Assembly (NCBI GenBank): GCA_004295085.1
Contig: SHNF01000018.1
Location: forward strand, 1-64,000
Length of the DNA: 64,000 nt
Direction of reading: 5' to 3'
Origin: Planctomycetota bacterium
GTDB taxonomy: Bacteria; Planctomycetota; UBA1135
Below the pieces are notes generated by a model, which searched no databases, was not told the origin of the DNA, and worked only from the letters and a program-made list of their open reading frames with translations. A program made the translations under genes and the position numbers. Position 1 is the stretch's first letter. Each line of letters begins with the position of its first letter. Positions 61,101 through 64,000 of the stretch are shown in pieces.

Positions 61101-61197
61101 CCTCGGCGTCCAGGTCTGGTCGCAGGCCGTCGCCCGCCGCGGCCCCGGCGGCGCCGACTCCGTCAAGTCCAACGTGACGGTCGAAACCGTGCAGTGA
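58195..61197 (+). CDS. large secreted propeller-type protein
   Basis: The 1000 residues have a signal peptide. The N-terminal half consists of repeats of the type RVLVAWSSRRQEFGTEGVFAQLLDPLG, VCWVTGRGGPTVVHGRYFD and FVVAWARAEADGRP, which suggest a beta-propeller. The middle part (about 490-880) includes FTAFNSTGWYPPDPDLAVGPDHIVVVVN and looks like another propeller. The C-terminal 120 residues end in a domain shared with neighbours (ISGSVPAATGIATLIVQVPPNAPLG). Function unknown; a surface or matrix role is likely. Confidence 0.8.
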   Translation: MVAHRPFPYHFAPLIFAPQVFALLALSLGAQQPSAETAAAPSQQPLPHHRLIEARVNTHTGNRQQDATLAVAGDGRVLVAWSSRRQEFGTEGVFAQLLDPLGRPLGTEMHVNEYCRGQQAQPAAAFAPDGSALVAWSSVGQEGPGVGVYLRRLGATEHGFAPLGPEIRVAETTAGDQFDPVLALDASGRALVCWVTGRGGPTVVHGRYFDLEGRALGGEFRVGEVSTLYERLPTVCGLGGGRFVVAWARAEADGRPAGLYARLLGEAEGAPELRLDEVDLVAVEPSVDADGAGNFVAAWMAAPAAGEWYPMARRFDRSGKPLGASFSLPISGDGACNGVTVAMAPDGRFAVAWNEEGEKRFTDTAERPEKDVRILAQLFDAAGAPMGEPLRVHAAEDGLHTLQPAHNARHAAWSALDQLAFAWHGAAGDDEKGVGLSLFAPLGLDVPAPPAVEPVEALPSREAFDQAPPEWDPNWVDDSYLPTPPPAGPDFGFTAFNSTGWYPPDPDLAVGPDHIVVVVNVAMQIYTKGGQSQYYTNLEPFFNTTGFVFDPTALYDPHSGRYIIAACEHAPNGDDHLDVAVSDDSDPNGTWHKYRFDFASFCDFIDFDNLGVGKDAIFMAADCFAGGGNNLYVFDKTPMLSGQPVTPVHITTAGYPISTGTTKVYDTNTSTGYFLSTFYVGSPVITLFAITDPIANPQLRTFNLTVGAYTFPPDAQQQGTSALADTIDWRIKNGVVRNGRLYCCHNIGGSDFAAKARWYEIDLRGWPDSGQTPIVLQLGNADPGFNIDTWHADINVDTGGNVVLAYSRSSPSELISVERAAHLVADAPGTLRPGVTLQTSTQPDFSGRWGDYSGVEEDPAEPGSFWSHNEYTLSSWRTWCARFTAEARLRLTQSVLFRGLNAVFTVDNAISGEIVWFLYSTTGQGAGACPPQLGGSLCLDILDPVTISGSVPAATGIATLIVQVPPNAPLGVQVWSQAVARRGPGGADSVKSNVTVETVQ

Positions 61198-61261
61198 GAA
61201 AAGTGAGGGTCAGAGACACCTTTCTGGCGAGCGTGGACCTGACTCTCCAGTGAACGTTGCG

Positions 61262-61318
61262 TCACAGCTGCACGACGTTGCTCGTCGGGCAGCTCGCCAG
61301 GTCGGGAGCTTGCACGCC
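61262..61318 (-). pseudogene. 3'-end remnant of a paralogue of the 63053-63928 gene
   Basis: The minus strand reads GVQAPDLASCPTSNVVQL then stop. This matches the C-terminus VQALDLTSCATSNVVQL of the gene at 63053-63928 at 14 of 17 residues. Only this tail is recognisable, and upstream sequence is not similar. It marks a lost tandem copy in the 250-bp gap between two rightward genes, which otherwise holds nothing recognised. Confidence 0.7.
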
Positions 61319-61448
61319 GATCCTGGGAGAAGCCAGACAGCAACGCCTGAGGCGGAAATGGTTGTCTCCGACCCTGACTATTTTTCCGGCGAACGACGGC
61401 CAGGCTATCCTCGGGAGCGGCCGGCGAACGCCGGCCCACAGGACAACC

Positions 61449-62996
61449 ATGATCCATTACCTCCACGCACTCATTCCCTGCCTCTTGGCGCAGCAGCCCT
61501 TCATCGAGCCGGCGGTGCTCGAAGGCGACAACGTCGCCGGAGTCGGACTGGTGACCTTGATCGACAATCTGGCCATCAACGACTCCGGCGACTGGCGGGT
61601 CGAGGCCGATACCGACAACGCCGACACCAATGCCGACTCGGTGATGCTGAGCCCGGGCCTCACGGTCTTCCTGCGGGAAGGCGACGCCCTGACCCTGCCC
61701 GCGGGCGCCAGCCTGGACAGCTTCGATTCCGTCACCCTCAACAACCTGGGCCATAGCGGCTGGAACTTCTTCCTGGACGGAACGATCGGCACCAGCGACG
61801 ACTCCGGCATCTACATCAACGCCAACCTGGTGCTGCAGGAGAGCTTCATCTCCACGTCGCCCGGCTTCAGTCCCGGGACGCCGTACATCGGCTTCTTCGA
61901 GACCAAGATCAACGACAGCAACCGCATCCTGGTGGTGGCCAGCGTGGACGACCCGATCATCGCCAGCACGGTGGACCGGGCGCTGGTTGTCCTCGACACC
62001 GACCCCTCGGGCGCGCTGCTCGGCGAGACGGTGCTGGCCAAGGAAGGCGACGTCCTGCCCGGCCAGATCGAGACCGTGGCCGATTTCGGCACCGGCCCGC
62101 ACAACTTCGCCTTCAACAACGCCGGGAGCGCCCTGTACTTCGCGGACCTCAACGGCGACACCACCCTGGACGGCGTCATCTACCTGGACAGCACGATCCT
62201 GGCCCAGGAAGGAAGCCCCGGTCCGATACCGGGACGCAACTGGGAGAACCTCTCCAGCCGCCCCATGGACCTCAACAACTTGGGCGGCTTCGTGTTCCGC
62301 GGCGACCTGAACGGCGACACGACCACGGACGAGGTGATCGTGCAGAACGGCGCGGTGATCGTGCAGGAAGGCGATTCCCTGCCCGGCATCGCCCCGTTCC
62401 GGCTCACCGGCTTCGGCACGGGCCCGCTGCTCATCGACGACGGCGGCAACGTGCTCTGGTTCGGCGACTGGGACGACCCCGACACCACGCGCGACACGGG
62501 CCTGTTCTTGAACCGGACTTTGCTGGTCCAGGAAGGGGAGACCCTCATCAACGGCATGCTGCTGGAGTCCCTGTCCAGCACGCAGGACGCGTTCTCGCTG
62601 AGCGACAACGGCAAGTGGATCCTGTTCGAGGGCTCGCTGGCCGGCGCCGTCAACGGCGCGTTCCGGGCCAGCTTTCCGCTCACGCTGCTGGAGCCCACGC
62701 CGGGGATCGCCGGCCAGGTGAACATCCTCGTGGCGAACAACGCCACGCCCAACGCGGGCGTGCACTTCGCCGGAGGCAGGCTGCCCGGCGCGACGCTGGT
62801 CAACTGCGGGGCGGGCACGATCACGCTCGACATGGCCGACCCGCGCCGTCTCGGCCTCTCGTTCGCGGACGCCTTCGGCAGCGCCGGCATCAGCGGCAAC
62901 GTGCCGGCCAGCCTCGCGGGCGCCACCATCCTCCTGCAGGCCGTGGACTCGTCCAACTGCGAGGTCAGCAACCTCGTGGTCTACACGCTGCAGTGA
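61449..62996 (+). CDS. secreted beta-rich repeat protein of unknown function
   Basis: The 515 residues begin with a short signal (LHALIPCLLAQQ). They contain recurring blocks of the type DTTLDGVIYLDSTILAQEGSP, DTTTDEVIVQNGAVIVQEGDSLPG and RDTGLFLNRTLLVQEGETLI, each about 60-70 residues, typical of a propeller-like exported protein. The C-terminal region (GVHFAGGRLPGATLVNCGAGTITLD...SNLVVYTLQ) resembles the ends of neighbouring secreted proteins. ATG 61449 was chosen because the upstream frame overlaps the paralogue remnant. Confidence 0.75.
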   Translation: MIHYLHALIPCLLAQQPFIEPAVLEGDNVAGVGLVTLIDNLAINDSGDWRVEADTDNADTNADSVMLSPGLTVFLREGDALTLPAGASLDSFDSVTLNNLGHSGWNFFLDGTIGTSDDSGIYINANLVLQESFISTSPGFSPGTPYIGFFETKINDSNRILVVASVDDPIIASTVDRALVVLDTDPSGALLGETVLAKEGDVLPGQIETVADFGTGPHNFAFNNAGSALYFADLNGDTTLDGVIYLDSTILAQEGSPGPIPGRNWENLSSRPMDLNNLGGFVFRGDLNGDTTTDEVIVQNGAVIVQEGDSLPGIAPFRLTGFGTGPLLIDDGGNVLWFGDWDDPDTTRDTGLFLNRTLLVQEGETLINGMLLESLSSTQDAFSLSDNGKWILFEGSLAGAVNGAFRASFPLTLLEPTPGIAGQVNILVANNATPNAGVHFAGGRLPGATLVNCGAGTITLDMADPRRLGLSFADAFGSAGISGNVPASLAGATILLQAVDSSNCEVSNLVVYTLQ

Positions 62997-63005
62997 CCGC
63001 AGCGG

Positions 63006-63042
63006 GCGTTCCTGGGAATCCAGCGCGGATTCCCAGGAACGC
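63006..63042. terminator. bidirectional terminator with a 16-bp perfect stem
   Basis: GCGTTCCTGGGAATCC and GGATTCCCAGGAACGC flank a 5-base loop, between the stops of two convergent genes (62996 and 63053). The long perfect stem and the position make it a likely shared terminator. Confidence 0.8.
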
Positions 63043-63052
63043 GGTCATTGCG

Positions 63053-63928
63053 CTACAGCTGCACGACGTTGCTGGTGGCGCAGCTCGTCAGGTCGAGCGC
63101 CTGCACGCGCACCACGCCGCAGGCGCCGGATGGCACGTTCACCGGTCCGAGCTGCCCGTTGCCGCCCGGCCCGAGGTTGACCACGCCGCCGAGCGTCGCG
63201 GTGTTGTTCAGGTCCAGCATCGTGCCCGCGCACGGGCGGCCGCCCGGGATCGCGATCGGGCCGCCGGGACCGAGGCAGTAGATGACGGCCGCCTGGCCGT
63301 TGGCCGTTCCGCCGCCCACCTGCGCCGTCATCTGCGCGCCGCAGGTGCCGGTGACGCTGAGCTGCAGGCCGCCGCCCAGCATGTAGGTGTGGAAGCCGAT
63401 GCGCCAGCCGCAGTCGGCGAAGCACCCCGGCCCGAGCAGGTACAGGAAGTTCGGGTACAGCGGCGGATTGGGCGGCGGCACGTAGCTGCCGCCGATGTTC
63501 ATGCCGGTGTCGTTGCCCTGCATTTCGATCACGAACAGATCGCCGGGATTGAGCACGATGTTGGCGGAGGTGGTGTCGAAGAAGTAGGAGTGGTAGCTGG
63601 TCTGCGTCGTGTCGTAGCTGCCGCTCCACACCACCGGCCCGGTGTTCCAGCCTCCGCCCAGCCGCACGCGCACGTCGATGTGCGAGCCGGTCGCGGCGCC
63701 CAGGAACTCCAGCTCGAAGCCCTCCAGGGTGCCGGCTATTCCGGCCTGCACTTCTGCCTGCCAGACCAGGAACGAAGTGCTGCCATTGTACGAGGCGCTC
63801 TGTCCGCCGAGCGCGCCCGCCTCGCTCGTGAACGGGCTCAACTGGTCCAGGGTGCCGGTCTGCGCCAGCGCCGCGGGCGAGGCGAGCACCAGACCCAAAG
63901 TCGCGACGAGGGAAAGGCGAGAGATCAT
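63053..63928 (-). CDS. secreted beta-sandwich protein of unknown function
   Basis: The 291-residue protein has a signal peptide after ATG 63928, preceded by GGAGG. The N-terminal half resembles a PEP/DVUA-type beta-sandwich (ELEFLGAATGSHIDVRVRLGGGWNTGPVVWSGSY). The C-terminal half has repeated Gly-rich strands and ends in SCATSNVVQL. The same C-terminus survives as a fragment at 61262-61318. Function unknown. Confidence 0.75.
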   Translation of the reverse strand: MISRLSLVATLGLVLASPAALAQTGTLDQLSPFTSEAGALGGQSASYNGSTSFLVWQAEVQAGIAGTLEGFELEFLGAATGSHIDVRVRLGGGWNTGPVVWSGSYDTTQTSYHSYFFDTTSANIVLNPGDLFVIEMQGNDTGMNIGGSYVPPPNPPLYPNFLYLLGPGCFADCGWRIGFHTYMLGGGLQLSVTGTCGAQMTAQVGGGTANGQAAVIYCLGPGGPIAIPGGRPCAGTMLDLNNTATLGGVVNLGPGGNGQLGPVNVPSGACGVVRVQALDLTSCATSNVVQL

Positions 63929-64000
63929 GGGTAAGCCTCCACAAGGTTCAAGGGACAACGCGGGGGATCAGCACTCTACACCTGCCGTTGCGGGGGTCCC

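Overview
The window is GC-rich bacterial DNA that looks like Planctomycetota. The clues are a small ECF-type sigma factor directly followed by a Ser/Thr kinase carrying TPR repeats, a second sigma factor fused to a membrane-anchored extracellular domain, and many secreted beta-propeller, FG-GAP, BNR and glycoside-hydrolase-like proteins. The phylum is an inference from gene content, because no rRNA or marker protein is present.

Layout. (1) Positions 1-14.9 kb are chromosomal: the end of a secreted protein, a PyrK-like flavoprotein subunit, two tandem SLC13/TrkA-C transporters, an EamA exporter, CorA, a TIGR00725/LOG-like protein, a hotdog thioesterase, an MFS permease, a large BNR-type propeller, two small envelope proteins and a QueD-like protein. 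(2) A tRNA-Pro(GGG) gene at 14989-15066 carries an integrated element of about 17.4 kb. It is bounded by perfect 49-bp repeats of the tRNA 3' end (15019-15067 and 32435-32483), and paired ACCCGCA motifs lie just inside both ends. Its left half is an integration/replication module: integrase, Xis-like protein, RepA-like ATPase, Toprim protein, a small unknown protein, two HTH regulators in a tightly overlapping leftward operon, and a second tyrosine recombinase. Its right half is defence cargo: a PLD-nuclease/SF2-helicase fusion, a large Eco57I/type-ISP-like adenine methyltransferase and a HExxH metallopeptidase in one operon, then a convergent DarT-DarG toxin-antitoxin operon with an unknown third gene. 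(3) Positions 32.5-38.9 kb hold a Panacea (DUF4065) antitoxin with a RelE-like toxin, a streptogramin-lyase-like propeller, an ArsR/SDR divergent pair and an ArsR/SRPBCC/hydrolase operon. A degenerate third copy of the tRNA 3' end at 38902-38940 suggests that this is a second, older island stacked at the same tRNA. (4) Positions 38.9-64 kb are again chromosomal: NUDIX, DUF4157, the sigma-factor fusion, an EamA permease, the ECF/kinase pair, OsmC and a diiron protein, a nuclease-like protein, and a long run of exported proteins.

How the genes work together. The PLD-helicase, methyltransferase and metallopeptidase are translationally coupled or nearly so, and look like a restriction-type defence unit in which the helicase and nuclease are on a separate chain from the methylase. 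DarTG, and the Panacea/RelE-like pair outside the right repeat, would add addiction or abortive-infection functions. The replication genes and the GAACGG motif cluster suggest that the element can excise and replicate. No relaxase, capsid gene, CRISPR array, rRNA or insertion sequence was seen.
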